Shown: in pieces, positions 33,623-43,805 of the stretch | Position numbering within the stretch: position 1 is the first letter of the stretch | Layout: each line of letters opens with the position of its first letter | NCBI GenBank assembly: GCA_050789445.1 | Contig: JAILXR010000001.1 | Span: 1,426,001-1,490,000, forward strand | Length of the DNA: 64,000 bases | Direction: 5' to 3' | Source of the DNA: JAWSVE01 sp050789445 | Lineage (GTDB): Bacteria > Pseudomonadota > Gammaproteobacteria > Pseudomonadales > Cellvibrionaceae | Program-made: the position numbers and the translations under genes | The notes under the pieces: model-generated | Told to the model about the DNA's origin: nothing | The model's input: only the letters and a program-made list of their open reading frames with translations | Database searches by the model: none

Positions 33623-36600
33623 TTATTCAAAATTCTCTTGCCAGTAAATAACGCGATCATGCCCGCGATAATTTTGGAAGCGAACATAAATACGGGGATG
33701 CAATGAATCATTATAATTACCATCTTGATTCCAATCTCCCTGCAAAAAAAGATGAGAGGATAAATCGATATCAATAGGATATGTTGCAACTTGTCCAGTT
33801 GCACCATAAGTAATTCCAGCCTTACCTCGACACATTCCTATATGAGTTGACGACATGCAATCAAGCATCCCGCTAACGTCAGAAAAATCAAAGACAGAAA
33901 CACTCCCACCTAAATCAACACTAATCACATCATTAGCTGCATCGACTAATGACGAAGCGCCAACAAAATTCACATCAATTAAAGGTAATTGCGTACAGCT
34001 ATCTTCTGTATTTAAAACAAAAGACGAACCATTCCAAAATTCTGTTTGCCAAATCATAGGAATAGCAGATGTCTCTGGACCGTGAACATCTAAAACTGAC
34101 AATCGGCCAAAGCGCATATTTAACGCTCCCGATAACTCTCGACTATCGCAATTCCCATTAGCTACACAATCACCTGTTTCATCCGCTTTGAAATTTAGCG
34201 TATCAAAATTGGCATCATCAATATCATTTATTTCAACAGCAAGTAAAAAATTAGTGTAAGGGCCATCTGGTATCGTATTCGATGAACCATCTACCAGTCT
34301 TGCTACATTTGCATTTGAGTCAACAACTAATAATTCACCATCATCCCATTGTGAACTTGCTATTGTTAATCGAGCATTAAAATCATTGCCTGTATTATTA
34401 TTTTCTCCATGAAAAACTTGCGTCGCAGTAGGATAATCTAAATCAGTGTTATCATAATTACTAACGGTATTTCCTAGTCGGTTATGTGCGACGATTTCAT
34501 AACTCACACTGATGTTATTATCAGAAAAATAACTAAAGCTGCCGGACGAACAACTATTATTGACACTGCTAGATTGCAACGAAAAGTACGCGGGATAAAA
34601 ACGACCAATCGTAGTCGATGTCGTTCCGACAACATCACCAGCGCCTAAGTAATCGCCATCGCCAATACTAACAACTGTAGCAAAAGCGCCAACTTCATTC
34701 CAAGTAATTGCAGTGTTTTCAAGTTCGCCTGAATTAGCCGTTAATGAAAATGCTGCAGGATTTATTAATGACCCAATCATCCCACCAACAGGAAACACTA
34801 AACTATCTACATTTAATTCAACAGTTTCTGGCGTTATTTCGTTTCCAAAATTCGGTGTTATATTTCCTGCTGCATTTCTTGCTTCAACAAGAACACGGAA
34901 AGGATCCCCCGATGCAACAAAACCGGTTCCTGTATTTGTTGTTGACGGATTAGAAACCACACCTGCATCGACTGCTGTAATAACAAAATCGGCTGGACTT
35001 ACAACAAAACTATTACTCGAACCTGACATATAACGACCACTTGGTGTCGAATCATCATTTAATATTTGATATCTCGCGTGCAATGAAATCGCACCGGCAT
35101 CAGGATAAGTCAATGTGAAAGCTGCTTTCGAATCTACACCGAATAATAAGTTACCGAATGTAGAATAACTGGCTGCACCGGCCCCTGAATTATCATTATT
35201 TGTTGAAATAGTATTTGTATTACCGTTGTTCGTAATACTCACTTGTAAGCCTGCACACGAAGTTGGGTTAGTGCACTCAGCAGCAATCTCAACATCCGCT
35301 TGATCGCCATTACCAAATACATTAATGCATTGTCCTGTTTGCGTATCTGTCCTGATGGCTTGTAAAGAATAAACACTCGATTGTTGAGCCGCTATTTGAT
35401 TCCCAATTACGGCATTATCAGATCCATCAACAAAACGAAATCCGGTATCAAAAAATTCTATATTCGGATCTTCTCCTACTATTTCAGTTGGATCAGAATT
35501 AGCCGCATTAATATTGAAGTTAACCGGCGAAGGATTAACCGCAACAACCGTATGATTAAAACGTAAGGTTGCTTTTGAATTATTTGCAAAAGTGTAAGTA
35601 GCAGACCCAGAACCCGTATCTACCACAGAGCCAACATCAGCACTCGACCAATAACCATTCGAAGTTGACGTCGTTAGAAATAAACTAGTTCCTGTGCCTG
35701 GGGTAATTTCAGCGTGGCTTGCATCATGCGCAACGATTGTGACATTGGATGCATCACAAGTAATTCCCGTGCTATCACCGTAACTAACTCCGCCATCATA
35801 ACTAATACCGTAATGGTCAATGCCTCCTATGGGACAGATATGTGTTTCTGCCATAACGTTTTGAACTTGTGTTTGTGTCAGTGCGCCACTGTATATTTTT
35901 ACCTCGTCGATTAAACCGTTAAACGTTCTCGAATTAAAACCTAAATCAGTACCTATCAACACAGGATCATCATTAAGAGTCAGTGTTCCTGTAGCATTAT
36001 TTGATCCCCGCTCTACACCATCAATATAAATTTTTTGCTCACCATCTTGATAAGTGATTGCGACGTGATACCAAGTTCCATCAGTTTGTAATGGAGTTCC
36101 AGATGTACCTAACGATTGAACTCCACCACCCCACCACCAAAATATTTGCCCCGCAGTATTTAAATGAAATTCAAAATTTTCATCTTTAGAAACAATTGTT
36201 TGTAAGTCAGATGACGGAATTGATCGTGGCTGAATCCAAACAGTTACGGTGAGAGAATCAGGCAAATCTAAATCGAAACTTCCTCCCGGATCATTAATCT
36301 GAACAAACCCACCATTAGCACCTTCAAAATTACCGTAGCCGCAGGTACCATCAGGAAAAGCAATGGCAGGATCCGTTCTCTCTGGTGATGGATGGTTTCC
36401 AATTGGCGCCGCGGTAAAACCATGTAAGTTATTCCCAGAAGCATCTAACACTTGATTAAACCCGCCATTCCAAGAAAGCTCTTCTAATTGCCAATGTGCT
36501 AACAACGTCGTGGGAGGTTGAGTTTCTGTAACAACGACATCGTCTAAATGCCAATAATCAAAAAATAAATTAGAATTCAACGTTCGAAAACGTAATCTCA

Positions 36601-37081
36601 AACCGTCATAAAGTGCATCACTGGGTAGATCATAAACCCGATCAAATATTTCGCCAGGATCTCCTTCACCTGTAAATGTTTCTAATATTTCCCAATTATT
36701 AGTATCGGACAAATACTCAACAATAAAATCTTCATCCTCATCTGGATCCTCACTAAAAGAATCCGATCCTCGCCTAACCCAAATGGCTAACTCTGCCGAA
36801 GGGACGTTGGCATTAATAGCTTTAGACGATTTCAAAGTAATCGATTGAGGTCCAGAATAAAAAAATGCTGATGACGACGGCGAATCAAATGTATCTGAAT
36901 TAACAGACGTAAAAAAAATACTCGAACGATCAAAATCAGATGTTAAGAACAAAGTAGAATTGAAATAATTTTCATACAGGATATCGCCAGGTGCTGATGA
37001 CGCTCCGCTGGAGAAAAGAATGAGAAAATAATTAATACACAAGATAAAAATTTTAGTTATATTTTTCATCAGAAAAATCAC
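33623..37081 (-). CDS. mshQ: MSHA pilus-associated adhesin-like protein MshQ
   Basis: A 1152-residue exported protein, the last gene of the MSHA operon. A signal peptide lies within the first 30-35 residues. About residues 195-415 form a LamG/concanavalin-like domain (LLAHWQLEELSWNG, then DLPDSLTVTVWIQPRS and WYHVAITYQDGEQKIYIDGV). The large C-terminal part is the DUF6701 region of MshQ proteins (MRFGRLSVLDVHGPETSAIP, NTEDSCTQLPL). The frame starts with GTG at 37081, overlapping the mshP stop; an ATG at 37069 (MKNITKIF) is an equally good start. It probably caps or decorates the pilus and may bind carbohydrate; that role is inference. Confidence 0.9.
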   Translation of the reverse strand: MIFLMKNITKIFILCINYFLILFSSGASSAPGDILYENYFNSTLFLTSDFDRSSIFFTSVNSDTFDSPSSSAFFYSGPQSITLKSSKAINANVPSAELAIWVRRGSDSFSEDPDEDEDFIVEYLSDTNNWEILETFTGEGDPGEIFDRVYDLPSDALYDGLRLRFRTLNSNLFFDYWHLDDVVVTETQPPTTLLAHWQLEELSWNGGFNQVLDASGNNLHGFTAAPIGNHPSPERTDPAIAFPDGTCGYGNFEGANGGFVQINDPGGSFDLDLPDSLTVTVWIQPRSIPSSDLQTIVSKDENFEFHLNTAGQIFWWWGGGVQSLGTSGTPLQTDGTWYHVAITYQDGEQKIYIDGVERGSNNATGTLTLNDDPVLIGTDLGFNSRTFNGLIDEVKIYSGALTQTQVQNVMAETHICPIGGIDHYGISYDGGVSYGDSTGITCDASNVTIVAHDASHAEITPGTGTSLFLTTSTSNGYWSSADVGSVVDTGSGSATYTFANNSKATLRFNHTVVAVNPSPVNFNINAANSDPTEIVGEDPNIEFFDTGFRFVDGSDNAVIGNQIAAQQSSVYSLQAIRTDTQTGQCINVFGNGDQADVEIAAECTNPTSCAGLQVSITNNGNTNTISTNNDNSGAGAASYSTFGNLLFGVDSKAAFTLTYPDAGAISLHARYQILNDDSTPSGRYMSGSSNSFVVSPADFVITAVDAGVVSNPSTTNTGTGFVASGDPFRVLVEARNAAGNITPNFGNEITPETVELNVDSLVFPVGGMIGSLINPAAFSLTANSGELENTAITWNEVGAFATVVSIGDGDYLGAGDVVGTTSTTIGRFYPAYFSLQSSSVNNSCSSGSFSYFSDNNISVSYEIVAHNRLGNTVSNYDNTDLDYPTATQVFHGENNNTGNDFNARLTIASSQWDDGELLVVDSNANVARLVDGSSNTIPDGPYTNFLLAVEINDIDDANFDTLNFKADETGDCVANGNCDSRELSGALNMRFGRLSVLDVHGPETSAIPMIWQTEFWNGSSFVLNTEDSCTQLPLIDVNFVGASSLVDAANDVISVDLGGSVSVFDFSDVSGMLDCMSSTHIGMCRGKAGITYGATGQVATYPIDIDLSSHLFLQGDWNQDGNYNDSLHPRIYVRFQNYRGHDRVIYWQENFE

Positions 37082-37536
37082 TCTAAAAAAGCCTTAACTG
37101 TTACTGTTCGCTCTGACCAAATAGGCTCGACACCACATTGTGCTCGGCTCTGTATTTCATAAAACGTAATGCTATCCGCACCATCGACCGAGGCTGTACA
37201 TGACACGATGGCAGTACAGCCATTCATTCCCGCCGCTGAAAAAGAAAGGTTATCGCCATTAACGGAAGAACAAGCGTTGGTTGAATATGTTCGACTAATT
37301 GTTGAAGAGGTACTGTAAAACAATTGATTCATCGCAAATTGAGCTACCGATTCGGCCGTAAAAAAAGCTTGTATAGATACCTGTTCTTGAACACGAGTAA
37401 ACGACGATTGCGTACCTATTCGTGACAAATTCACCGCTAACAATCCCATAACAACAACAATAAAAGCCGCCATCGGCATTAACCAACCTTGTTGTTTTTT
37501 TAACAATGTATGTTTAGAAAAATTATTAAGGTACAT
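37078..37536 (-). CDS. mshP: MSHA biogenesis protein MshP
   Basis: A 152-residue minor pilus component similar to PilX/GspK-like proteins. A single N-terminal hydrophobic helix (WLMPMAAFIVVVMGLLAVNL) follows a basic leader (LLKKQQG), and the rest has four conserved-looking cysteines. It overlaps the mshO end by 11 bp and mshQ starts at its stop, so translation is likely coupled. Confidence 0.88.
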   Translation of the reverse strand: MYLNNFSKHTLLKKQQGWLMPMAAFIVVVMGLLAVNLSRIGTQSSFTRVQEQVSIQAFFTAESVAQFAMNQLFYSTSSTISRTYSTNACSSVNGDNLSFSAAGMNGCTAIVSCTASVDGADSITFYEIQSRAQCGVEPIWSERTVTVKAFLE

Positions 37537-38356
37537 TTCTCACCATAATTTGATGGCTTAATGAAATCCGCTCCCCTCCTTTTTCAAAAGGAATATTTAA
37601 CTGAACGATAGTATTCCGATCTAAAGATCCACTCGTAATTGAAAAAGGTATTTCACCTGAGACAGCAACACCAACAGAAAGCAAAACACCGGTGCCTGGT
37701 GGCGAACCCGTTAATGCACCTTGACTAGGATAGCTCCCTGTTGAGGTATAACTTTCATAAGTGAATAATTGATCGCCACTGATACACGCCTGATTCGGTT
37801 CACTAGCTACAAAAATTCTATTGTTAACAGAATTTCTTTCGAATATTTTTGAATTTGATAAAGTAATTTGATTTGGGATATTGCTGGTATCAATACTAGA
37901 GAAAAGCTCTAACGAGTTAGGCGCTGCATTATAAATATCAGAGCTCTTTAGTGCTCCCACCACAACATAAGCTGTATTACCACTATCAAATGTTAACGGC
38001 CCCGTATTGACCGTCGATGTCGGAGGAGCTCCGTTTGATTGATCAGGAAGAACTCCGACATAATTGCCGCCGCCAACAACCGGCAGCCACTCTATGCATA
38101 AATTATTCGTACTAACTCTAATACTATTAGGTACCGCATTGCGAAGTTCTCGCGTTAATCTTTCTATCGTCTGCCTGCCGCGCTGAATCAATTGTGTTCT
38201 ATTTACGGTTTGATGATAGCCTTCTGCAGTCCTAATCATAAAGCCACTACCAATAACCGTCAGGATCGACAAAATCACGACGACAGTGACCAACTCGATC
38301 AAAGTAAATCCTTTTTGTGCTTTGCAATGTAAAATCATTGCCTTCACGTTTATCAC
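37526..38356 (-). CDS. mshO: MSHA prepilin-like protein MshO
   Basis: A 276-residue type IV prepilin-like protein (PilW/GspJ type). The class III leader ends QKG and the mature part begins FTLIELVTVVVILSIL, with the conserved Glu5. The helix continues into a globular domain. The ATG at 38338 (MILHCKAQKGF) would give a more usual short leader than the first ATG. It is the middle of the minor-pilin group mshC-D-O-P. Confidence 0.9.
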   Translation of the reverse strand: MINVKAMILHCKAQKGFTLIELVTVVVILSILTVIGSGFMIRTAEGYHQTVNRTQLIQRGRQTIERLTRELRNAVPNSIRVSTNNLCIEWLPVVGGGNYVGVLPDQSNGAPPTSTVNTGPLTFDSGNTAYVVVGALKSSDIYNAAPNSLELFSSIDTSNIPNQITLSNSKIFERNSVNNRIFVASEPNQACISGDQLFTYESYTSTGSYPSQGALTGSPPGTGVLLSVGVAVSGEIPFSITSGSLDRNTIVQLNIPFEKGGERISLSHQIMVRNVP

Positions 38357-38421
38357 CGTTTTCTAATTTTATTGATGGCAAATTAAAAATAGTAAAAATA
38401 TAAATTTATAAAAAAGATACT

Positions 38422-38907
38422 TTAAAAATTTGTTCTATACGTTGTAAGTGTCGCATTTCCGCCTCCGCGAGAAGTCGTGTTCACTGTGATTCTTCTCGCC
38501 TGATTGTTAACCATTCCTAAATCAGAACCTGCTTCAACGACAGTTACTGTAGAAGTGCAATCTGGATTACTTGAATCTGTAATGCCATTAAAATCTCCCA
38601 CATCATCTAACCCACTATCTGCAACAATACCTGCACAACTCACAGCACCACTCTCTGCACTTCCACAAGGAGGAACACCACCTGTTGGAGAGTTCTCATC
38701 AAAACGTCTCGCAGTAATTTCATCTAATTTTGTTTGGGCACACTCTAACGCTCGAATCTGAACAATTGGATCAACACTATTTCCAAGATATTGAGTAAAA
38801 ACGCTGACCATTGCTGTTAACGTAATGCCGATTACAACAATAAAAACAATTGTCTCTATTAACGTTACGCCATTTTGTTTTTTACAATAGTCAGTACGCA
38901 TAACCAC
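38422..38907 (-). CDS. mshD: MSHA prepilin-like protein MshD
   Basis: A 161-residue minor prepilin. The leader KKQNG is followed by VTLIETIVFIVVIGITLTAM, keeping Glu5 though the first mature residue is Val and not Phe. The body has paired cysteines (ALECAQTKLDE, PPCGSAESGAVSCAGIVADS). Its start overlaps the end of mshC by 17 bp. Confidence 0.9.
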   Translation of the reverse strand: MVMRTDYCKKQNGVTLIETIVFIVVIGITLTAMVSVFTQYLGNSVDPIVQIRALECAQTKLDEITARRFDENSPTGGVPPCGSAESGAVSCAGIVADSGLDDVGDFNGITDSSNPDCTSTVTVVEAGSDLGMVNNQARRITVNTTSRGGGNATLTTYRTNF

Positions 38908-39316
38908 TCTCTTCCACTGTGATTACAGCACTACCGCTATTCAAAGAAATACTTACAGGGGAGGTTTTTCCTAACTTGTCATAATTCATCGTTCCAATAC
39001 CCGAAGAAATTACAACACCGTTAGGAAGCGAAAAAGGATAGGAAGCACCTGGGAAATTAATGCTTACCCCATTTTCTCTTACATCAAAACTTGACGATGT
39101 AAAAACGATTGTAACGGGATTAGAAACACTATCACGAGCCATAGCCACCTGCTGCACATGTGACAAAGCCGCAATAATCATATCGCGGCTTGTCATCACA
39201 CTAGAATCGGAGACTCGTAATTTAGGAAGTGCAAAAAAAGAAATGATACCCAACATCACAATAACCGAAATTAACTCGATCAGTGAAAACCCCAAGTCTT
39301 TTTTGATATTAGACAT
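38891..39316 (-). CDS. mshC: MSHA prepilin-like protein MshC
   Basis: A 141-residue GspH/FimT-like minor prepilin: leader KKDLG, mature start FSLIELISVIVMLGIISFFA with Glu5, then LPKLRVSDSSVMTSRDMIIA and ALSHVQQVAMARDS, typical of the group. It lies 117 bp downstream of the major pilin gene and overlaps mshD. Confidence 0.92.
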   Translation of the reverse strand: MSNIKKDLGFSLIELISVIVMLGIISFFALPKLRVSDSSVMTSRDMIIAALSHVQQVAMARDSVSNPVTIVFTSSSFDVRENGVSINFPGASYPFSLPNGVVISSGIGTMNYDKLGKTSPVSISLNSGSAVITVEESGYAY

Positions 39317-39433
39317 GGGATTTTATCCTCTTAGGTTATTAAGTTTATTCAACTCAACTTATCTTATGAAATTCTTTTTCAGAAACATCCACTCATTAAT
39401 TAATAAATGCTTCTACAACCGTAGGACTAATAT

Positions 39434-39904
39434 TTAGTCTGCCCAATACAATGTATAGGTAGCCACGGCTGCTGCATCTGTTGCATCCGTTAAGCTACAC
39501 ACAGCATAATCACCCTGATCAGCTGCTGTTGCATCCGTACCCTCAATGATTGACATCGCTGTTGATGTTCCAACCGTATAGTCGGCAGCGACTAACTGAC
39601 TGCTAGAATCTAACAAAGAATTGGCAACTGCTAGAGTACACCCACCCGTAGTATCTACCGCTACAGCACCAGCAACACCAGCTGTTTGCGCAAGCTCTGT
39701 CGCATAGTTAATGGCACTGCCTGATTCGATCGCTCCTGCAATACCTGATGCAGCACCCGATCTAGCCGCCGTTTGTAAATTAACAAATTTAGGAACTGCT
39801 GTTGCGGCAAGGATCCCTAGTATTACGATAACCGCAATTAACTCGATCAAAGTAAAACCTTGTTGACTGGCTGGCCGATGCTTAAATTGAATTGTGTTGT
39901 TCAT
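39434..39904 (-). CDS. mshA: Major MSHA pilin MshA
   Basis: A 156-residue type IVa pilin. Prepilin peptidase site QQG/FTLIELIAVIVILGILA with Glu5; next VPKFVNLQTAARSGAASGIA and GAIESGSAINYATELAQ, which match MshA pilins closely. Two cysteines (GGCTLAVANS, YAVCSLTDA) would form the C-terminal disulfide loop. The body is Ala/Thr-rich. It lies 215 bp after the preceding prepilin gene, a gap that may hold a separate strong promoter for the major subunit. Confidence 0.95.
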   Translation of the reverse strand: MNNTIQFKHRPASQQGFTLIELIAVIVILGILAATAVPKFVNLQTAARSGAASGIAGAIESGSAINYATELAQTAGVAGAVAVDTTGGCTLAVANSLLDSSSQLVAADYTVGTSTAMSIIEGTDATAADQGDYAVCSLTDATDAAAVATYTLYWAD

Positions 39905-40119
39905 ACTTAACTCTCCGTTACTTCTATTTCCTGATGATTTTTCTATAAGCCACTACAAAATAACTTATAAATACTAACTAAAAATGTTGGCATACATTTA
40001 CCATATTGCTGCCATTTTTTTGTCACTATTTTAATAAAAAAAAGCAGTGTCATTTTTTTGAAAGCAGCAACACTTTTAAAACAGTTTGTTCTTAGAATAA
40101 CTATAGCTTTTAAAAACTG

Positions 40120-40752
40120 TTATTCCAGCAATTCAACAGATGTAATTATCCGCCCATCCATTAAATTGAAATCAAAATAATAGTTAGAATTACGTTTTGT
40201 TATCAATCGATACCGGCACGTTTTATCATCGACATAAACAGCTTCAAATGTGTTATTCATTTCTTCAACGTTATCAACATCTTCCTTAGAATTGTTAATA
40301 ATTTGGTTTTTGACTGTATTTATAGTCTCATCATTGGTACCAGACTGAATCATACTAACCCAAAGTTTTTTACAATTTTTCTTCTCATTGTTAGAAATTT
40401 TTAGACCAGCCCGCTCTACTGTAGAGACTGCAGTAAACGGCCAACCTGATTCATTAAACATAATTAAATAATCATCTAATTCAATGGCTGTATAATTTCC
40501 TTGATTTGATTCATCTGGCAGCGAACGTTGGATTATCAATTCACTGCGTAATAAGCCAACAACAGCTGCAAAGCGATTAGCAGTCACCTGTACAGTGATA
40601 CGTTCAGTGCGATCAATAGTTTTGAAATAAAATGGAATGGATGCTGCACCTAACAATGCAACAATTGCGACAACAACAATCAATTCAAGAAGAGTAAATC
40701 CGAATGGTTTTTTTTGACAGGAAGTATTATTTAAGGCGTAAGTTTTCATCAA
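40120..40752 (-). CDS. Minor prepilin of the MSHA operon (MshB-like)
   Basis: A 210-residue prepilin: leader CQKKPFG, mature start FTLLELIVVVAIVALLGAAS with Glu5. The globular part is large and divergent, with cysteines in KKNCKKLWVS and DDKTCRYRL. By position (between mshG and mshA) it corresponds to mshB, but the sequence alone does not fix this and it could also fill the role of mshF. It starts 7 bp after the mshG stop. Confidence 0.75.
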   Translation of the reverse strand: MMKTYALNNTSCQKKPFGFTLLELIVVVAIVALLGAASIPFYFKTIDRTERITVQVTANRFAAVVGLLRSELIIQRSLPDESNQGNYTAIELDDYLIMFNESGWPFTAVSTVERAGLKISNNEKKNCKKLWVSMIQSGTNDETINTVKNQIINNSKEDVDNVEEMNNTFEAVYVDDKTCRYRLITKRNSNYYFDFNLMDGRIITSVELLE

Positions 40753-40759
40753 CTGATAA

Positions 40760-41980
40760 CTATTTTTGAATGTCGTACATTCCCCACATTGGCAAAAATA
40801 TACCTAATGCCAATACGAGAACGACAGCAGCCATAACAACAATCAATAGCGGTTCTATTTTCGCGCTCAAGCTTTCAACATCATAGTCAACCTCTCGCTC
40901 ATAATAGGACGCCACCTCAGCTAATAACTCATCGACTTGACCGCTCTCTTCACCTACGGCAATCATTTGCAGCACTAAAGGGGTAAACATGCCACTACTA
41001 CTATGGGTTCTTAAAAGGCTTTCTCCGCGCTCAATACCGGTACGAATGTTTCTTATTTTTTCGGACAAAAATAAATTATCAATCACTCGTGCGCACAATT
41101 CTAAAGATGTGGGTAATGGCACACCCGATCGCATCATCAACGAAAAACTTCTCGTGTACCTAGCCATAGATCCACGTTCGATGATGTCACCAATGATAGG
41201 AATATTTAGTTTTTTTTCTCCCCAAAATCGCTGACCATTTTCAGTTTTTAAATATTGTTTCCATGCAATAAAAGCTACAACCATAACAGCAGCGATATAA
41301 GGCCAATACTCCACACTAAATTTTGATGTTGTAATTAAGATAACCGTTGCAATAGGAAGCTCAGCATCAAACTTATCAAACATCTTAGAAAACTCAGGGA
41401 TCACTTTGATATTGATAACAGCAATCGCTGCAGCAATTGCCATGATGACAAAAGTCGGATAGCGTAAGGCCGCTTTAATTCTCTTATTCGTAGTCATATC
41501 TCGTTCGAGATATTCACTGAGCTGATCAAATGCCTCATCTAATCGACCACTATTTTCGCCGACTTTCACGATACTAATAAATAAACTATTAAAAACTGTC
41601 GGATGTTTTCCCATGGCAACGGATAGGCCAACACCAGATTCTAAGCTTTCGGCAACATCGTTTAATGTTTTTCGTAGTTGAGGGTGATTAATTGATGCGG
41701 CCAACCCTCTTACACCACGAATGAGAGGAATGCCTGCTTTTGTGATGGTGTACATCTGACGGCAAAACATAATCAGTTCTGCGGTACTTATTTTTCTTCG
41801 ACCAAATTTTTCTAAAACATCTTCGACAGCCGTATCTTTATCATTGACTTCCGTTAAAGAGACAGGAATCAACCCAAGGCTTGATAGTTGGCCCGCGACA
41901 CTTTCTGCATTCGCCGCGTCCATTTCCCCATTGACTAATTGCCCCTGATCATTTCTTCCTTTATAAATAAAATGGGGCAT
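40760..41980 (-). CDS. mshG: MSHA inner-membrane platform protein MshG
   Basis: A 406-residue PilC/GspF-type platform protein with two repeated T2SSF domains (FCRQMYTITKAGIPLIRGVR and YTRSFSLMMRSGVPLPTSLE) and three membrane helices (near 170-190, 220-240 and 375-395). It anchors pilus assembly in the inner membrane and is driven by the ATPase MshE, whose gene ends 5 bp before its start. Confidence 0.95.
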   Translation of the reverse strand: MPHFIYKGRNDQGQLVNGEMDAANAESVAGQLSSLGLIPVSLTEVNDKDTAVEDVLEKFGRRKISTAELIMFCRQMYTITKAGIPLIRGVRGLAASINHPQLRKTLNDVAESLESGVGLSVAMGKHPTVFNSLFISIVKVGENSGRLDEAFDQLSEYLERDMTTNKRIKAALRYPTFVIMAIAAAIAVINIKVIPEFSKMFDKFDAELPIATVILITTSKFSVEYWPYIAAVMVVAFIAWKQYLKTENGQRFWGEKKLNIPIIGDIIERGSMARYTRSFSLMMRSGVPLPTSLELCARVIDNLFLSEKIRNIRTGIERGESLLRTHSSSGMFTPLVLQMIAVGEESGQVDELLAEVASYYEREVDYDVESLSAKIEPLLIVVMAAVVLVLALGIFLPMWGMYDIQK

Positions 41981-41985
41981 CAGTT

Positions 41986-43752
41986 TTATACCTCGGTAAT
42001 ATGTTCGTCTTCAACTAAAGCTGAAACGCGTAACACTTCTTCTAATGAGGTAATACCTTGTACCGCAAATTCTAGGGCACTAAAACTTAAAGGCATGAAA
42101 TCTGGATTGTCGTGTGCTGCTTGGTTAAATTGTCGGACATCGTTTTCTCTTAATGCATCAGCCATTGGCTGGTCGAGATCTAATAACTCAAAAACACCGA
42201 TGCGACCGCGATAACCGGTACTAAAGCAGTGTGGACAACCGCGACCTTTTTTAAATTTAACATCATCAATAGACATGCGTTTACTAGCAATATCTAACAA
42301 CTGCCGCTCATTTGCATCTGGCTCAGCCTCTTCACCACAACGTTCGCACACTCTTCTCACCAAACGCTGAGCAACAATTGTTTTTAAAGACGCAGCAACA
42401 AGAAATGGATCAACGCCCATATCAATCAAACGCAATGCCGAAGTAATGGCATCATTAGTATGCAATGTACTCAGTACCATATGGCCAGTCATTGCAGCAC
42501 GTAACGCTATTTCTGCTGACTCACTATCACGAATTTCTCCCACTAATAAAACATCCGGATCTTGTCGTAACGTTGCTCTCAATACCGTACTAAAATCCAA
42601 GCCAATTTTTTCATGTAGCTGAACCTGACTAACACGCGGTAAACGAAACTCCACGGGATCTTCAACTGTAATAATTTTTTTATCCGATGTATTTAATTCC
42701 GATAAAGCGCCATAAAGGGTTGTCGTTTTACCACTACCTGTTGGCCCAGTGACGAGAACTAATCCGTGTGGACGCCTGATAGTTGTTTTGAATTTAGCTT
42801 CAATAATTGCTGGCATACCCACTTTATTAAGAGGCATTACTCCATCGGTATGATCAATAATTCTCATCACAACCGATTCGCCGAATTGAACAGGCATTGT
42901 CGACAAGCGAACATCAATACTGCGGCGACTAACTTTTAAGTTAAAGCGGCCATCTTGTGGCAATCTTTTTTCAGAAATATCTAATCCCGACATCAGTTTT
43001 AGACGGACAACTAATGCACCCGCAATACGTTTTTCATTCATGACCTGTTCACTAAGCACACCATCAATACGCTGGCGAATACGCAGCACATTTTCATCAG
43101 GCTCAATGTGAACATCCGATGCTTTCGTTTTTATCGCATCCTCAAATATAGCTTGTAATAATTTAACAACTGGAGCATCGCTGTCGGTTGCCTCTGTCAC
43201 TACATCAGCAAGATCAACAGCTGAACTCTCTAGCTCTTCATCCAACTGCTCAGCTAAAGATGCAATATCAGATTCTCGGCTATAGACAACATCAAGGATA
43301 TCTAACAATTCAGATTCACGAACAACAGCGGGTTTTAAATTTGATTTTAAGGTACGAGACAGTTCATCTAATGAAAAAATATCGGTCGGGTCAGCCATTC
43401 CCAACAGCAAACCATCATCTTCCTGTTTTAAAATCATCACTCGGAAGCGCCTCGCCAACGTTTCCGGTAATGTTTTTACTAAATCTTCATCAAACTGGTA
43501 ATGGCGTAATTCAACAAAAGGAATTTGTAACTGCCGCGATAAAATCGACAGCAATGTATTTTCTTCAATGTAACCCAGCTCTATTAATGCTTTACCTAAT
43601 TTACGTCCACTTTTTTTCTGATCCGCTAGTGCGCCTTCCAATTGTTCTTGGGTAATAATTTGCTGCGCAACAAGAATATCGCCTATACGAATTCGTTGTT
43701 GCGGCGGTGGCGCTGATGCAGAAGTTGTTGTTGAGGTACCGACGTTATTCAC
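41986..43752 (-). CDS. mshE: MSHA extension ATPase MshE, c-di-GMP-responsive type
   Basis: A 588-residue PilB/GspE-type ATPase. The N-terminal MshEN domain has two tandem 24-residue motifs starting RIGDILVAQQIITQ and KLGKALIELGYIEE, each ending in Q. This motif binds cyclic di-GMP in Vibrio MshE. The first copy lacks the central Gly and the second has Lys for Arg. The ATPase domain has Walker A GPTGSGKTTTLYGAL, an Asp box (VEDPVEFRLP), Walker B (DPDVLLVGEIRD) and a zinc tetracysteine (CERC, CPHC). It powers pilus extension. Confidence 0.95.
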   Translation of the reverse strand: MNNVGTSTTTSASAPPPQQRIRIGDILVAQQIITQEQLEGALADQKKSGRKLGKALIELGYIEENTLLSILSRQLQIPFVELRHYQFDEDLVKTLPETLARRFRVMILKQEDDGLLLGMADPTDIFSLDELSRTLKSNLKPAVVRESELLDILDVVYSRESDIASLAEQLDEELESSAVDLADVVTEATDSDAPVVKLLQAIFEDAIKTKASDVHIEPDENVLRIRQRIDGVLSEQVMNEKRIAGALVVRLKLMSGLDISEKRLPQDGRFNLKVSRRSIDVRLSTMPVQFGESVVMRIIDHTDGVMPLNKVGMPAIIEAKFKTTIRRPHGLVLVTGPTGSGKTTTLYGALSELNTSDKKIITVEDPVEFRLPRVSQVQLHEKIGLDFSTVLRATLRQDPDVLLVGEIRDSESAEIALRAAMTGHMVLSTLHTNDAITSALRLIDMGVDPFLVAASLKTIVAQRLVRRVCERCGEEAEPDANERQLLDIASKRMSIDDVKFKKGRGCPHCFSTGYRGRIGVFELLDLDQPMADALRENDVRQFNQAAHDNPDFMPLSFSALEFAVQGITSLEEVLRVSALVEDEHITEV

Positions 43753-43805
43753 AATTCCATTTTCCTGATGTTTTCAACCATTAAATAATGTATTTAATAT
43801 AGCGA

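Noticed and set aside
40020..40080. TGGCA-like words upstream of mshA as a sigma-54 promoter
   Set aside because: No TTGC element at the required distance on either strand.
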